Made by a program: the position numbers and the translations under genes. The notes beneath the pieces were generated by a model. The model did not search any database. It was not told the origin of the DNA and saw nothing but the letters and a program-made list of their open reading frames with translations. A DNA stretch of 64,000 bases from Actinomyces graevenitzii C83 (lineage in GTDB: Bacteria > Actinomycetota > Actinomycetes > Actinomycetales > Actinomycetaceae): contig NZ_JH470338.1 of NCBI RefSeq assembly GCF_000239695.1, forward strand, positions 927,327-991,326, given 5' to 3'. Shown here piece after piece: positions 50,168 through 60,769 of the stretch. The stretch's first letter is position 1. Each line of letters begins with the position of its first letter.

Positions 50168-51181
50168 ATGAGCGCGCTAGTTAGCGTGATTATGCGTACC
50201 CGCAATCGCCCCATTTTTCTCTCCCGCGCCCTGGCCAGTGTGCAGGCCCAGCAGCTGGGTGACTATGAGCTGATCATTGTTAATGACGGCGGCGAAACCC
50301 AAATTGTGCAGGCGGCCCTGGATAAAACCACCCCTGAGCTGCAAGAGCGCACCCAGGTGGTGACTAACCGGGTCTCTAACGGGCGCGAGGCTGCCCTGGA
50401 ATCTGGTTTGGCCTGCGCCAGCGCCCCCTTCTTCGCCATTCACGACGACGACGACACTTGGGACCCGCAGTTTTTAAGCAAAACTGTGGCATTTTTGCAG
50501 GCTCATCCCCACCTGGGGGCGGTGGCTGCACGCACCCAGCTAGTTAGCGAAAAACTTGAATCTGACGGCACTATCACTATTCTTGAGCGGGCCGATTTGG
50601 CTTTAGAACGCCACAGTTTCAATCTGATCGATATGCTGGTGGGTAACTATATTCCCCCTATTTCCCAGCTAATTCGCCGCGCCAGCGCTGATCTGGTGGG
50701 GCATTGGGATGGGCGGCTGAGCACCCAGGCTGATTGGGACTTTAACCTGCGTCTATTGCAGGCTCAGCCGGCAGGTTTCCTAGAGGGGCCGGCGCTAGCT
50801 TTTTGGCATCAGCGCCCAGGTTTGGCTGGTGAAAGTGGCAACTCGGTGATCACTGCCGCTCTAGAGCATCAGCAAGACAACCTGGCTATTAGGGAAAGCT
50901 ATCTGCGTACCGACTCCCCCAACCCGGCTTTAGGCCAGGCGCTGGTTAGCGCCGAATATTATCGCCGCTCCCAGGCCCAGCTTGAGCAGGTTTCCCAGGG
51001 TGTACATGAGGCTCTAAACCTGGTACACGCGGATTTAAACCAGCAGGTGGCCGCCTTAACTAAGCAGGTTCAGCAGTTAAGCGAGCAGGTAGCCCAATTG
51101 CAAGAACTGACCGGGCAGCTGCAAGAGAGCACTTTAAGTGCCCGTCTAAACAAGCTGCGTGGGTCAGCGAGCAGTGAGTAA
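50168..51181 (+). CDS. Family-2 glycosyltransferase with C-terminal coiled coil
   Basis: 337 residues. GT-A N-terminus (VSVIMRTRNRPIFLSRALAS, IVNDGGETQ) with the metal site AIHDDDDTWDP and STQADWDFNLRLL further on. The last ~65 residues are a heptad-like Gln/Leu-rich coiled coil (LNQQVAALTKQVQQLSEQVA), perhaps for oligomerisation or docking to the Wzm/Wzt exporter encoded next. A strong Shine-Dalgarno TTAGGAGAAAACC precedes the ATG. It is convergent with the wzt gene. Confidence 0.85.
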   Translation: MSALVSVIMRTRNRPIFLSRALASVQAQQLGDYELIIVNDGGETQIVQAALDKTTPELQERTQVVTNRVSNGREAALESGLACASAPFFAIHDDDDTWDPQFLSKTVAFLQAHPHLGAVAARTQLVSEKLESDGTITILERADLALERHSFNLIDMLVGNYIPPISQLIRRASADLVGHWDGRLSTQADWDFNLRLLQAQPAGFLEGPALAFWHQRPGLAGESGNSVITAALEHQQDNLAIRESYLRTDSPNPALGQALVSAEYYRRSQAQLEQVSQGVHEALNLVHADLNQQVAALTKQVQQLSEQVAQLQELTGQLQESTLSARLNKLRGSASSE

Positions 51182-51200
51182 AGCTGCGCTCTTTAGCGGC

Positions 51201-52538
51201 TCAGCCTTCTGCTCCGTCTTGGTTTTGCTCGGCTTCGCGCTCGGCTTCCTTCTGCTTGCGCAGTTCTTCAGCTAGCCGGATCTGCTCACGAGCTAGCTGA
51301 TCAAACTCGGCTTTGCCACGTGGGGTGATTGAAAGCATTTCACGCTCAGGCTGCAGGTTGCCATAGCTGGCCCCCAAAATCACTATGCCGCCACTTTCCA
51401 TACCCGGCCCAGGCAGCACATCAAAACGCCGCCCCCTTTGCAGGGCATCAATAATCGCGGTCATTTCCTTGTTCTGGATGGCTGCGGAGATAGTGAAAGA
51501 ACCCGGTGACAGGTTCAAGGCCGGAATGTGCACCTGTAGGCTGCCACGACCGGGCTCAATATAGCGGGGCACAAATCCGGCGTCGCGCCCATGCAGGCCC
51601 CACACCCATACGCCGTCGCGACTGTCGATAGAAACCCCAAAAACAGGCTCCTCAATGCGCTCATGGGCTTCATAATCCAGTCGAATATTTACTGCCTGGC
51701 CCGGACGCACCATAGTTACCGGCGCACCGGACTCATCAAGCACTTCAATCTTGGTTATCTGTGCCTGGCCGGTACCAAAGCGAGTGCCGCCACCTTCAAC
51801 CTTAATGGCCTGGTGGGCCACGTCAGAGTAAGTGTCTACCACCTGGGCGGCGTTACCCACCTCCACCAGCTTGCCGTGATCTAGCCAAGCTGCCTGGTCA
51901 CAGAAGGAACGCATCTGCTCAAGGCCGTGGCTAACCACCACTACTGTGCGGCCATCTTGCTTAAGCTGGGCGAACTTCTCCATGCACTTGTTTTGGAACT
52001 CTAGGTCACCAACCGCAAGTACCTCATCAACCAGCAAAATATCGGGCTCTACATGGATAGAAACCGAAAAGCCCAGGCGCACATACATGCCTGAGGAATA
52101 GTTTTTAACCGGCTGGTCAATGAAGCGCTCCACGCCGGAAAAATCAATAATGGCGTCAAGTTTAGAGTCAATCTCTTTAGGGCTCATACCCAAAATGGCG
52201 CCGTTCAGGTAAATGTTTTCACGCCCCGACAGCTCCGGGTGGAAACCCGAACCAACCTCCAGCATGGCGGCCATACGACCGGTTGCATTAATAGAGCCAG
52301 TGTCGGGGGTAAGAATTTTGGCAATACATTTAAGCAGGGTAGATTTACCCGAACCGTTATGCCCCATCAAACCGAAAGTTTTACCGGCAGGAATATCGAA
52401 AGTAATATCCTGAAGCGCCCAAAAATCCTCATAATGGGCCCGGCGTCCCTTCAAAAATGTACCTTTAAGGGACTGGTTACGGTCTTTATAAACCCTAAAA
52501 CGTTTAGAAACGTCGTTAATAGTAATTGCGTTAGTCAT
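51201..52538 (-). CDS. wzt: Polysaccharide ABC transporter ATP-binding protein with Wzt C-terminal domain
   Basis: 445 residues. Walker A LMGHNGSGKSTLLKC, signature YSSGMYVRLGFSV and Walker B ILLVDEVLAVGD define the RgpD/TagH/Wzt class. Residues ~245-400 form the beta-sandwich Wzt_C domain (FGVSIDSRDGVWVWGLHG) that in O-antigen systems recognises the modified chain end. A charged, Glu-rich tail follows. It implies export of a finished, end-capped polysaccharide. TAATG overlap with the permease upstream. Confidence 0.92.
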   Translation of the reverse strand: MTNAITINDVSKRFRVYKDRNQSLKGTFLKGRRAHYEDFWALQDITFDIPAGKTFGLMGHNGSGKSTLLKCIAKILTPDTGSINATGRMAAMLEVGSGFHPELSGRENIYLNGAILGMSPKEIDSKLDAIIDFSGVERFIDQPVKNYSSGMYVRLGFSVSIHVEPDILLVDEVLAVGDLEFQNKCMEKFAQLKQDGRTVVVVSHGLEQMRSFCDQAAWLDHGKLVEVGNAAQVVDTYSDVAHQAIKVEGGGTRFGTGQAQITKIEVLDESGAPVTMVRPGQAVNIRLDYEAHERIEEPVFGVSIDSRDGVWVWGLHGRDAGFVPRYIEPGRGSLQVHIPALNLSPGSFTISAAIQNKEMTAIIDALQRGRRFDVLPGPGMESGGIVILGASYGNLQPEREMLSITPRGKAEFDQLAREQIRLAEELRKQKEAEREAEQNQDGAEG

Positions 52539-53380
52539 TACAGTTCCTCCACAATGCGTGCACTGTAGCGGCTAAAGACCCAGCGTCCTACTGCAAAAGA
52601 CAGTACGGCCCAGCCTAGGCAGCCAAGCCACACACCCAGCGAAGGGTTAGCAAAATCGTATAGGCAGCTACGGTATGCCTCTAGGAACAGCTCAGCCGGG
52701 TTCATGCGGAAAGTGGTAGTCAGCGGCAGGGGGTGACCATTAATTTGCCAGCCCTGGTTAAACAGTCGGTTTTGCAGCTGATCAAGCATAGACAGCGGAA
52801 AAACCACACCCGAGGCATACATCCACACCTGGTTAAAAATCTGCCAGAGGTGAGAGATGTCGCGGAAATAGACACTAGCAATAGCCAGCATCATACCCAG
52901 ACCAGTAGTAAATACGGCCGCTAAAACGGTAATAGCAATTAGCTGCGGAATAAACAGCAGCACTGTAGGACCACCGGCAATCAGCATAATTACCAGTAGC
53001 ACCGTTAATTCAAAGGCAAAATCATAAACCAAAGCCAATACCGCTGAATAAACCAGGGTTTGGCGCGGGAAATACACCTTAGTTAATAGCCCAGCGTTAC
53101 CCACTAGGGAATCCATGGACCGCATAACTGAGTTAGAGATAAAGTTCCAGGCAATAATGCCCACGCCGATCCACAGCGCGAAAGCATCAATTCCTGAGTT
53201 TTTACCAGGCTCTACCCCGCCACGGAAAACCAAACCGAAAATCACGGAGAAAACCGCGATAGTGGCTAGCGGGTTGATAAACGACCAGGCACGGCCCAGC
53301 GCAGTTCCCTTAAATTCTGAGGAAATAGAGCGCCGAGCCATCCTCCAGGTCAGATCAATGACCCGTTTACGCTCGTTCAT
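52538..53380 (-). CDS. wzm: Polysaccharide ABC transporter permease (Wzm/RgpC-like)
   Basis: 280 residues with six membrane helices of the ABC-2 family (RSISSEFKGTALGRAWSFIN at the N-terminus, FRDISHLWQIFNQVWMYASG in the middle). Partner of the adjacent Wzt ATPase in exporting lipid-linked rhamnan-type polysaccharide. A strong Shine-Dalgarno AAGGAGGG precedes the ATG. It begins eight bases after the RgpF stop, so rgpF, wzm and wzt form one operon. Confidence 0.91.
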   Translation of the reverse strand: MNERKRVIDLTWRMARRSISSEFKGTALGRAWSFINPLATIAVFSVIFGLVFRGGVEPGKNSGIDAFALWIGVGIIAWNFISNSVMRSMDSLVGNAGLLTKVYFPRQTLVYSAVLALVYDFAFELTVLLVIMLIAGGPTVLLFIPQLIAITVLAAVFTTGLGMMLAIASVYFRDISHLWQIFNQVWMYASGVVFPLSMLDQLQNRLFNQGWQINGHPLPLTTTFRMNPAELFLEAYRSCLYDFANPSLGVWLGCLGWAVLSFAVGRWVFSRYSARIVEEL

Positions 53381-53388
53381 TACCCTCC

Positions 53389-55245
53389 TTAGTGTCGATG
53401 TAGCTTACGTACAGTCGCGGCACCTTTACGAACTAAGCGATACGCGGGTTTAAGCGCATTGCCTACCTTGGGTTGGCGCAACATGATGTTGATTTTGATG
53501 CTTGCCAACACGTTGGGTATCGGACCGCCGTGAGCTTTAAGGTAGGGAACCTGATCAATAGTGAAGGGAGGTAGGAAGGATGAGACTGCGGCCAGCTTGT
53601 ACTCCAAGTAGCCGTAGTAAACCTCAGCCCACTTGGGGGCTAGTACCGGGCGCACATAGAAACCTTCGCTCAGGGCAGCGTAGGCCATTAGGCGCTCTAG
53701 CACGTGGGCCAAAGAACCATCCTTATAGCCGCCCTCAACGGGGAAGTTTTCGGGCTTGAAACCGGCGTTAACCAGCTTGGCTAAGGCTTGGGGACGAGCA
53801 ATGAACATGGAGCCATAAGTGGCCAGGGGCATGTCCTTATCGAAGGGGACGTTAATCCCCAGGCGCTTGGCCACAGCCTGAGCAGGCTCACGGTTAGTGA
53901 ACCAGGCGTGACCCATAGTTGGGTAACCCATGTGCGGCAGCGGCGCCAGCACCATCCCCAGAGCAGGGTGAGCGGCAAATTCAGCCAAAATATTGGCCAC
54001 ATGCGCACGTGAATTTAGCAGGTTGTCGTACAGGTGAGTTTTAAACAGCTGGGCGGCGTTGTAGTCATCCTGCACGGATTTCTTGGAGTGAATCTTGACC
54101 ACAATGTCCCACTTGCCACTGGACAGCACGTCATTGCAGTCAACCAGGAAAGCGCCAATGTCGCGGCCCCGGTTGGAGGCCACTACGCGCACTTCACCTT
54201 CAACCCCGTAGCGCTCCATGACGGCGCGAATCTGGGCCTGGTTTTCCTCATTAGAGGTGGTGGCCACCAAATAGTAGCCCTTGGGTAGCACCGATAGGCG
54301 CTGCAGGATTTCCTCAGCCATATCGGCATAGAAAATGTGGGCTACAGCCAAAACTTTCTGCTTGGCGGCAGCGGCGTAGGTTTCCTCACTGGCGCTTTGG
54401 GGCACCACCCAGGTCAGGCCAGCGTTAGTGACCAGGTCGCGGGGCTTAGAGGTGCGTGCCAGGTTAGACAGGATCAAATCCGTGTCATAGCCGGCCAAGC
54501 GGGCTTGCTCCAGCATGTCCGCGCCAATAATCGCAAAGCGGTCTAGGTGCAAAGGATTGTGGAACAGGTTGCGGCGCTTAAGGATGGGGCAACCGTCTTG
54601 CAGTAGCAAACTGGCGTTATCAAACACCGGGTTAGCTGAGGGGTAATCGTCTACGTTGTAGGCCACTTCATGGCGGTAGCCCAGGGCGTTGAAGTAGCCG
54701 GTGAAGCGGCTTTCGTGCCACTGGATAGAGTCGTTGTAGGACTCAATTGGGGGCATGTCTTCCCAGTAGGTGCGCCAGTCTTTAGTGGTGCTCAGGCTGG
54801 CACGCACCGCAATCCAGTGAGACTGGATGTGGCGGGGCATAACCAGTTTAGGTAGGAAGGGGTGGGGGCGTACTTCATCGTGTTCAGTGATGCCCCAAAA
54901 GTCGGTGTCCCACTTGTCTGTGCGCTCAAATAGGCCAGCCCAGGGGTGGATGGGGGCGAAGAAGGTGTAGTTAAACAGCACCAGCTCGTCATAGTCGCCC
55001 ATATGGTCCCAGCCCAGGTGACGTAGACCGTCACGGTAGGCGCCGACGTCGTAACCGACGTTCTTGCGCTCCATAACTTCGCTAGAGACTGACTCTAGAC
55101 GCTTACGGTTAGTCTCATCCAGGGGCGAGTTAGACACCACCAGCAGGTAGTCCATGTGCTGCTGGAGTGAACCCAAGCAGCCCAGGATGTAGTCGTCTAC
55201 TTTGCCTTCAGGGTCATAGAACAGGAAAATACCAGCGCGTTTCAC
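53389..55245 (-). CDS. rgpF: Rhamnan synthesis protein F (RgpF-like glycosyltransferase)
   Basis: 618 residues matching the RgpF family of rhamnose-glucose polysaccharide synthesis. N-terminal GIFLFYDPEGKVDDYILGCL, ERKNVGYDVGAYRDGL and DFWGITEHDEVRPH; a second half with ASNRGRDIGAFLVDCNDVLS, VVKIHSKKS and the AQLFKTHLYDNLL region. In streptococci RgpF extends the polyrhamnose backbone from dTDP-rhamnose. The start is GTG immediately after the upstream TGA, with GGAGG five bases before it. Together with wzm, wzt and the rml genes it points to a polyrhamnose-containing wall polymer. Confidence 0.9.
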   Translation of the reverse strand: MKRAGIFLFYDPEGKVDDYILGCLGSLQQHMDYLLVVSNSPLDETNRKRLESVSSEVMERKNVGYDVGAYRDGLRHLGWDHMGDYDELVLFNYTFFAPIHPWAGLFERTDKWDTDFWGITEHDEVRPHPFLPKLVMPRHIQSHWIAVRASLSTTKDWRTYWEDMPPIESYNDSIQWHESRFTGYFNALGYRHEVAYNVDDYPSANPVFDNASLLLQDGCPILKRRNLFHNPLHLDRFAIIGADMLEQARLAGYDTDLILSNLARTSKPRDLVTNAGLTWVVPQSASEETYAAAAKQKVLAVAHIFYADMAEEILQRLSVLPKGYYLVATTSNEENQAQIRAVMERYGVEGEVRVVASNRGRDIGAFLVDCNDVLSSGKWDIVVKIHSKKSVQDDYNAAQLFKTHLYDNLLNSRAHVANILAEFAAHPALGMVLAPLPHMGYPTMGHAWFTNREPAQAVAKRLGINVPFDKDMPLATYGSMFIARPQALAKLVNAGFKPENFPVEGGYKDGSLAHVLERLMAYAALSEGFYVRPVLAPKWAEVYYGYLEYKLAAVSSFLPPFTIDQVPYLKAHGGPIPNVLASIKINIMLRQPKVGNALKPAYRLVRKGAATVRKLHRH

Positions 55246-56100
55246 TCAGGCCTCCAGGCTCTCGCCACTTAGCGCCAGGATCTGCGCGATCTTGGTGGCG
55301 TCTCCCCACACTCCGGGAGAGTCGTAAGGACGGTCAGGGAAAGCTCCATACTGCAGGGTTAGACCCAGGTTGTTTTCGTGGATGTAGGCCTCTACCCGCT
55401 CGGCTAGGCTCATGGGCTTACCGGTGCAGACGTTGATGATGCCGTCGATCTGGTTTTGGGCTACCACTGCGGAGATCTGGCGGGCCAGCTCGGTGATGGA
55501 GATGAAGTCGTACAGGTTCTTGCCGGTAGTGAAGGGGAAGGTGGTTTTACCCTCATTAGCGGCAGCAAGCAGCTTGGAGAAAATTGAGGAGCCGTGGGCG
55601 TCGTCGCCAACAATGTAGTAAGCACGAATCCACTGCATCTGCGCACCATACTGGCTGGCTAGCAGGGAGGTGATCTGGCGTAGGGAGTTCTTGGAAATAC
55701 CGTAGAGAGAAGCCGGTTTGCAGGGGGTGTCGGCGTCGATGGCGCCCTCCCAGTAGCCCACCTCGTGCATGGAACCCATAACTGCGATCTGCTTTAGACC
55801 ACCCTTTAGTAGGTTTTCAATCAGGTGGTAGTGCTTGGGTAGATCATCAATATGGGCCGGGGAGTTGTGCACAAAACCGTCACGCCAAGCCAGGTGAATA
55901 ACTGCGTCGGGGCGGCCAAGCTGGTCGTAAATATCCTCGCCAGCGTTGAATAGGTCTACATCCACGCGGCGAGCACGCGGATCTACTTCATCTAAGCGCA
56001 GGTCAACCACGCTTACGTCGAGCCCGCGCGCGAGTAGGGCTCGCACCACGTGGCGTCCGATATAGCCACCAGCACCAGTTACCAAGACAGTTTTCGCCAT
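55246..56100 (-). CDS. NAD-dependent epimerase/dehydratase (extended SDR)
   Basis: 284 residues. NAD-binding LVTGAGGYIGRHVV at the N-terminus, AVMGSMHEVGYWEG and the catalytic YGISKNSLR (Tyr-x3-Lys). It groups with SDRs found in rhamnan and O-antigen clusters. The reaction is uncertain (4-epimerase, 4-reductase or dehydratase on a nucleotide sugar). First gene of the epimerase-rgpF-wzm-wzt operon. It is divergent from rmlB across a ~120-bp gap that contains TTGACA at 56178-56183 without a convincing -10. Confidence 0.82.
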   Translation of the reverse strand: MAKTVLVTGAGGYIGRHVVRALLARGLDVSVVDLRLDEVDPRARRVDVDLFNAGEDIYDQLGRPDAVIHLAWRDGFVHNSPAHIDDLPKHYHLIENLLKGGLKQIAVMGSMHEVGYWEGAIDADTPCKPASLYGISKNSLRQITSLLASQYGAQMQWIRAYYIVGDDAHGSSIFSKLLAAANEGKTTFPFTTGKNLYDFISITELARQISAVVAQNQIDGIINVCTGKPMSLAERVEAYIHENNLGLTLQYGAFPDRPYDSPGVWGDATKIAQILALSGESLEA

Positions 56101-56216
56101 AGTTGGTAGTTTACCAATCAGCTTTAAGCACGTCAGCTTTAGTGATGTAGAGACGAGTCATGCGAGATATGGCATTATTGACATATTCCGCATGTTTTCC
56201 CAGGCATAGAAAGTGA

Positions 56217-57218
<1,002 letters not shown>

Positions 57219-57238
57219 GCAAGGCCTAGTTAACTAGC

Positions 57239-57290
57239 AAAGTCCCCCGGGAGGCAGTTCATTCATGCAGAACTCTCGGGGGACTTTTTG
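57239..57290 (+). terminator. Intrinsic terminator of rmlB
   Basis: 15-bp stem (AAAGTCCCCCGGGAG / CTCTCGGGGGACTTT, one G-T wobble) with a 19-nt loop, followed by a run of five T overlapping the stem end. Confidence 0.86.
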
Positions 57291-57372
57291 GCGGCGCAGC
57301 CTTTAGCGGCGCAGCCCTTAGGAGCACGCCAGGCGAACCAATTCGGCGCAGCAGGGGTAAGCCGCCCCCTTA

Positions 57373-59430
57373 CTAGCAGCGCAGCTTGTATAGGTAGGCC
57401 CCGCCTTGCTGATCTACTAGCTCCATCGTGTCGGTAGGCCAGCGCACCAGCGAGTTATCCCAGCGCAGTGGGGCGCGCCCATCTGCCAGGGGCCCGGCGC
57501 GATAGGGCCACAGGTTAGAGTGGGCGTCCTCAGTTAGGTAATGGGTTACCCCGTAGCTGCGTAGCAGCTGACACGAGCGTGAGTCTGGACCAAAGTAGAG
57601 GTAGGCCTTAAGGATTTTGGCTTCCGCTGAGGTTTGGCTGGGCTCGGCGCGGGTGGCGTACATGACGCGCACATTAGCTAGCGGCCAGGCATAGGTTTCC
57701 CCGCGCGAAGGAGCGCCAATTAGCTTATCTCCCGGCCCCATGTGAGTGGCGGAGCGTTGCAGCAGGATACGGGCGTCGTCGGACAAGATTGTGCCGTAGT
57801 CGATATGCCCGCTTAAATAGACTCCCTGCAGCTGGCGGATATGCCCGTTAGTCATGCCGACGACGCCGCCGGCCCCCAGCAGCACTAGGGCCAGCGTAGC
57901 CGCTAGGGGGCGGCGCAGAAACACTTTTTTACCCTTGGCTAGCAGCCACTCAATAGCACCGGCAATCAGTAGCAGACACAGCAGTAGCGCTAAGGGTTGT
58001 AGACGACTTTTTTGGGTGTACCAGGGGGCACCAACTAGGCGACCAATCCAGTTAGGCCCGTCGGTTAGCATAATCAGCGTCAACACTAGCGCCCAGGTGC
58101 CCAGCAGCAGTTTGCGTCGCTGCTTATAGGCCTGCCAGGCACCAATTAGCACGGCAGTTGCCACTAGCGGCGCAGCTAGCACATTGGCGTTGGCGGTAGG
58201 ACCATACATGCCCCGGTCAGTTAGGCTTTGTAAAAGCCCCACAAGCCCTATGCCGCCGGGGCGCTCAAAGGCAGCCATAGCACTTAAAGTAGCGCGCATA
58301 ACCCAGGCTCCCCCAGCCACCAGCGCAGCGGTTAAACCCAACAGGCTAAACACTAGTTTGCGCGGCAGTGCACGCAAAGCCAGCCAGATCCACACAGCTA
58401 AGGTGGGGGCCATTAGCACGGCCATATTGAATGCGGCCGTGCCGTGAGCCATCAGCGCCCCAAAAGTGCCTAGCAGGCAGCTAAACACTAAAGGCCACCA
58501 GGTTTTAGGCGCCTGCACTGTGCCAGCTAAAAGCCCAGGTAGTTGTAGGCGCTGGCCCAGGGCCGCTAAGGCCAACAAGGCACCGGGCAGCGTCAATAGC
58601 GATAGACCGTAGGGCCACACTGCCAGTGAGGTCATGGCTGTCCAGCCCAGACCTGTAGCCAGGCAGCCGGCTACCACCAAGGCGGCGCTAGCCCAGGGGC
58701 GTGGGCGAGTAAAGGCACTTTGCACTAACCCCAGCAGCACGCAAGGCCATAGCAGCCCTAGGCAGGCATAGACCGCAGCCAAGCTAGCCACTGAACCATT
58801 ACCGGGAATCAGTGCCACTAAACAATGCCACAAGGTGGGATAATAAGCGCTTTTATCGGTGAAATAGAGAGAATTTAGGCCCCCAAATGGGGAGGTATTA
58901 CCAGCGTTACGAATAGCCATTACCGCGCTTTGGTGAAACACCGAGTCAAAAGCTTGGGCGGGCGCCCCCCAATCAGGCAGGCCAAAAGCAAACAGAGCCA
59001 GCGTCGTCGTGGCTACCAGGGCCACAGCCACCAGAGCGCTTAACACTGAGGCATTAGCCACTGAAGCATTAGCCAAGCGGGTGCGGATCTTGCCCACACA
59101 AGCCCGCTTAGGGGCGAAAAGCCAGGTTCCACGTGAAACAATTGCCGCCGCCGCAGTAGCCAGGAAAATTAGCCAGTAGCCCGCTGGCAGCGCCCCCAGA
59201 ACCGGCACCCTAGAGAGCCAACCCAGGCCGGTCAGCTGACTAAAGGGGCGATACCAGTGAATCCCTGCCGCCGCGCAACCCACCTGGGCCAGGCTCGCCA
59301 CCCCCAGGCCCAGCGGCACAGACATAGACAGGGCGCTGGCCCCGCGCCAGCCCGTTAACCGAGCCAGCCCGAGGCCAGGGAGCATTATCAGCGCCGCGAA
59401 GCAGACCGCAGAGCCGATAACTGTCAGCAT
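57373..59430 (-). CDS. DUF6541-like large membrane protein
   Basis: 685 residues with about 14 hydrophobic helices and a C-terminal extracytoplasmic domain (about 560-685: LIGAPSRGETYAWPLANVRV, YGVTHYLTEDAH). The loop after the fourth helix (FDSVFHQSAVMAIRNAGN) has an Asp-x-x-x-His arrangement seen in actinobacterial DUF6541/GT-C-like proteins. Likely a glycosyltransferase or other enzyme acting on lipid-linked glycan. Its ATG directly follows the TAA of the upstream nucleotide-sugar dehydrogenase. Confidence 0.73.
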   Translation of the reverse strand: MLTVIGSAVCFAALIMLPGLGLARLTGWRGASALSMSVPLGLGVASLAQVGCAAAGIHWYRPFSQLTGLGWLSRVPVLGALPAGYWLIFLATAAAAIVSRGTWLFAPKRACVGKIRTRLANASVANASVLSALVAVALVATTTLALFAFGLPDWGAPAQAFDSVFHQSAVMAIRNAGNTSPFGGLNSLYFTDKSAYYPTLWHCLVALIPGNGSVASLAAVYACLGLLWPCVLLGLVQSAFTRPRPWASAALVVAGCLATGLGWTAMTSLAVWPYGLSLLTLPGALLALAALGQRLQLPGLLAGTVQAPKTWWPLVFSCLLGTFGALMAHGTAAFNMAVLMAPTLAVWIWLALRALPRKLVFSLLGLTAALVAGGAWVMRATLSAMAAFERPGGIGLVGLLQSLTDRGMYGPTANANVLAAPLVATAVLIGAWQAYKQRRKLLLGTWALVLTLIMLTDGPNWIGRLVGAPWYTQKSRLQPLALLLCLLLIAGAIEWLLAKGKKVFLRRPLAATLALVLLGAGGVVGMTNGHIRQLQGVYLSGHIDYGTILSDDARILLQRSATHMGPGDKLIGAPSRGETYAWPLANVRVMYATRAEPSQTSAEAKILKAYLYFGPDSRSCQLLRSYGVTHYLTEDAHSNLWPYRAGPLADGRAPLRWDNSLVRWPTDTMELVDQQGGAYLYKLRC

Positions 59431-60726
59431 TTACTCGCCACCACCGATGGTGATGCGCGGCACGCCGACGAATAATGCCGGGTTAGTGACGCGGCGGCCG
59501 TCGAGCAGCAGGCGCACACCCGGCAGGTCAGCCGGGGTCAGCTTGCTGTACTCGGGGTGGTCAGCCTGCACAATGGCCACATCCACGTTCTCACCTAGGT
59601 GGTAGGGCTGCCAGCCGAAACCTTCCAGCTCCTCATCGGTGTACATCGGGTCCTGCACCAGCACCTGGGCGCCGGCAGCGCGCAGCGCGTCAACCGTGGG
59701 GAACACGCCAGAGAAAGCGGTTTCCTTAACCTTGCCACGGTAGGAGGCGCCCAGCACCACTACACGCAGGCCGGTCAGGTCACCTAGGATCTCCTTGGCG
59801 CGGTCTACCACGTACTGGGGCATGGTGGCGTTGAAGGAGCGGGCAGTGCGCACCACGGAAGCGTCGGGGTCAGTGGACAGGTACAGGCGCGGGTAAACCG
59901 GGATGCAGTGGCCACCTACCGCGATACCGGGGCGGTGAATGTGGGAGTAAGGCTGGGAGTTGCAAGCGTCAATTACGCGCTGCACGTCCACACCGATCTT
60001 GTCGGCGTAAACCGCGAACTGGTTAGCCAGGCCGATGTTTACATCACGGTAGGTGGTTTCAGCTAGCTTAGCCATTTCGGCGGCCTCGGCGCTGCCCATG
60101 TCCCACACGCCGTTAGGCTTGGGTAGGTCTTCACGCACGTCAAAGTCCAGCAGCTGCTGGTACAGGGCAATACCGCGACGGGTACCGTCTTCGCTTAGGC
60201 CACCGACCAGCTTGGGGTAGCGACGCAGGTCCGCAAAGACGCGGCCAGTGAGCACGCGCTCGGGAGAGAAGATCAAAGTGAAGTCGCGACCCTCTTCTAG
60301 GCCACTGATCTGCTCAATCATGGGCTTGAAGCGGCCCCGCAGGGTGCCCACAGGCAAGGTGGTCTCGTAGGAGACGATGGTGCCGGGGGTTAGGTGGGCG
60401 GCCAGGGACTTGGTGGCTTCATCCATCCAGCCAAAGTCAGGCTGCCAGGTCTCGTCGTTGACGAACAGCGGCACTACCACCACTACTGCGTCAACCCCGG
60501 GGATAGCCTCAGCGTAGTCCGTGGTGGCGCGTAGACGACCGGCGGGCACCAGCTCAGCTAGCTTCTCAGCCAGGTGCGCTTCACCTGGGAAGGGCTCTTT
60601 TCCTTCATTTACCAGCTCTACGGTGCGGGGGTTAACGTCAACCCCGATCACCTCATGACCCTTGCTAGCAAACTGTACGGCCAGGGGTAGGCCAATCTTT
60701 CCTAGAGCGACTACCGCAATGCGCAT
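59431..60726 (-). CDS. Nucleotide-sugar dehydrogenase (UDP-ManNAc/UDP-glucose dehydrogenase family)
   Basis: About 431 residues. N-terminal NAD fold IAVVALGKIGLPLAVQFASKG, FSPERVLTGRVFADL, and the catalytic cysteine in VGGHCIPVYPRLYL. It oxidises a UDP-sugar to a UDP-uronic acid; the FSPERVL-type sequence favours UDP-N-acetylmannosamine dehydrogenase (WecC-like) over UDP-glucose, but this is not decisive. I take the ATG at 60726, with GAGGA seven bases upstream. The frame stays open upstream and overlaps the preceding gene, which is unlikely to be used. It shows that a uronic acid-containing glycan is made in this locus. Confidence 0.88.
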   Translation of the reverse strand: MRIAVVALGKIGLPLAVQFASKGHEVIGVDVNPRTVELVNEGKEPFPGEAHLAEKLAELVPAGRLRATTDYAEAIPGVDAVVVVVPLFVNDETWQPDFGWMDEATKSLAAHLTPGTIVSYETTLPVGTLRGRFKPMIEQISGLEEGRDFTLIFSPERVLTGRVFADLRRYPKLVGGLSEDGTRRGIALYQQLLDFDVREDLPKPNGVWDMGSAEAAEMAKLAETTYRDVNIGLANQFAVYADKIGVDVQRVIDACNSQPYSHIHRPGIAVGGHCIPVYPRLYLSTDPDASVVRTARSFNATMPQYVVDRAKEILGDLTGLRVVVLGASYRGKVKETAFSGVFPTVDALRAAGAQVLVQDPMYTDEELEGFGWQPYHLGENVDVAIVQADHPEYSKLTPADLPGVRLLLDGRRVTNPALFVGVPRITIGGGE

Positions 60727-60769
60727 CCGGTTTTCCTCACTGTTTAGGGTTTTCAGGCTGTTATCTATT

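Noticed and set aside
56178..56183. Consensus TTGACA as rmlB promoter
   Set aside because: No acceptable -10 hexamer at 16-18 nt spacing, so not listed as a promoter.
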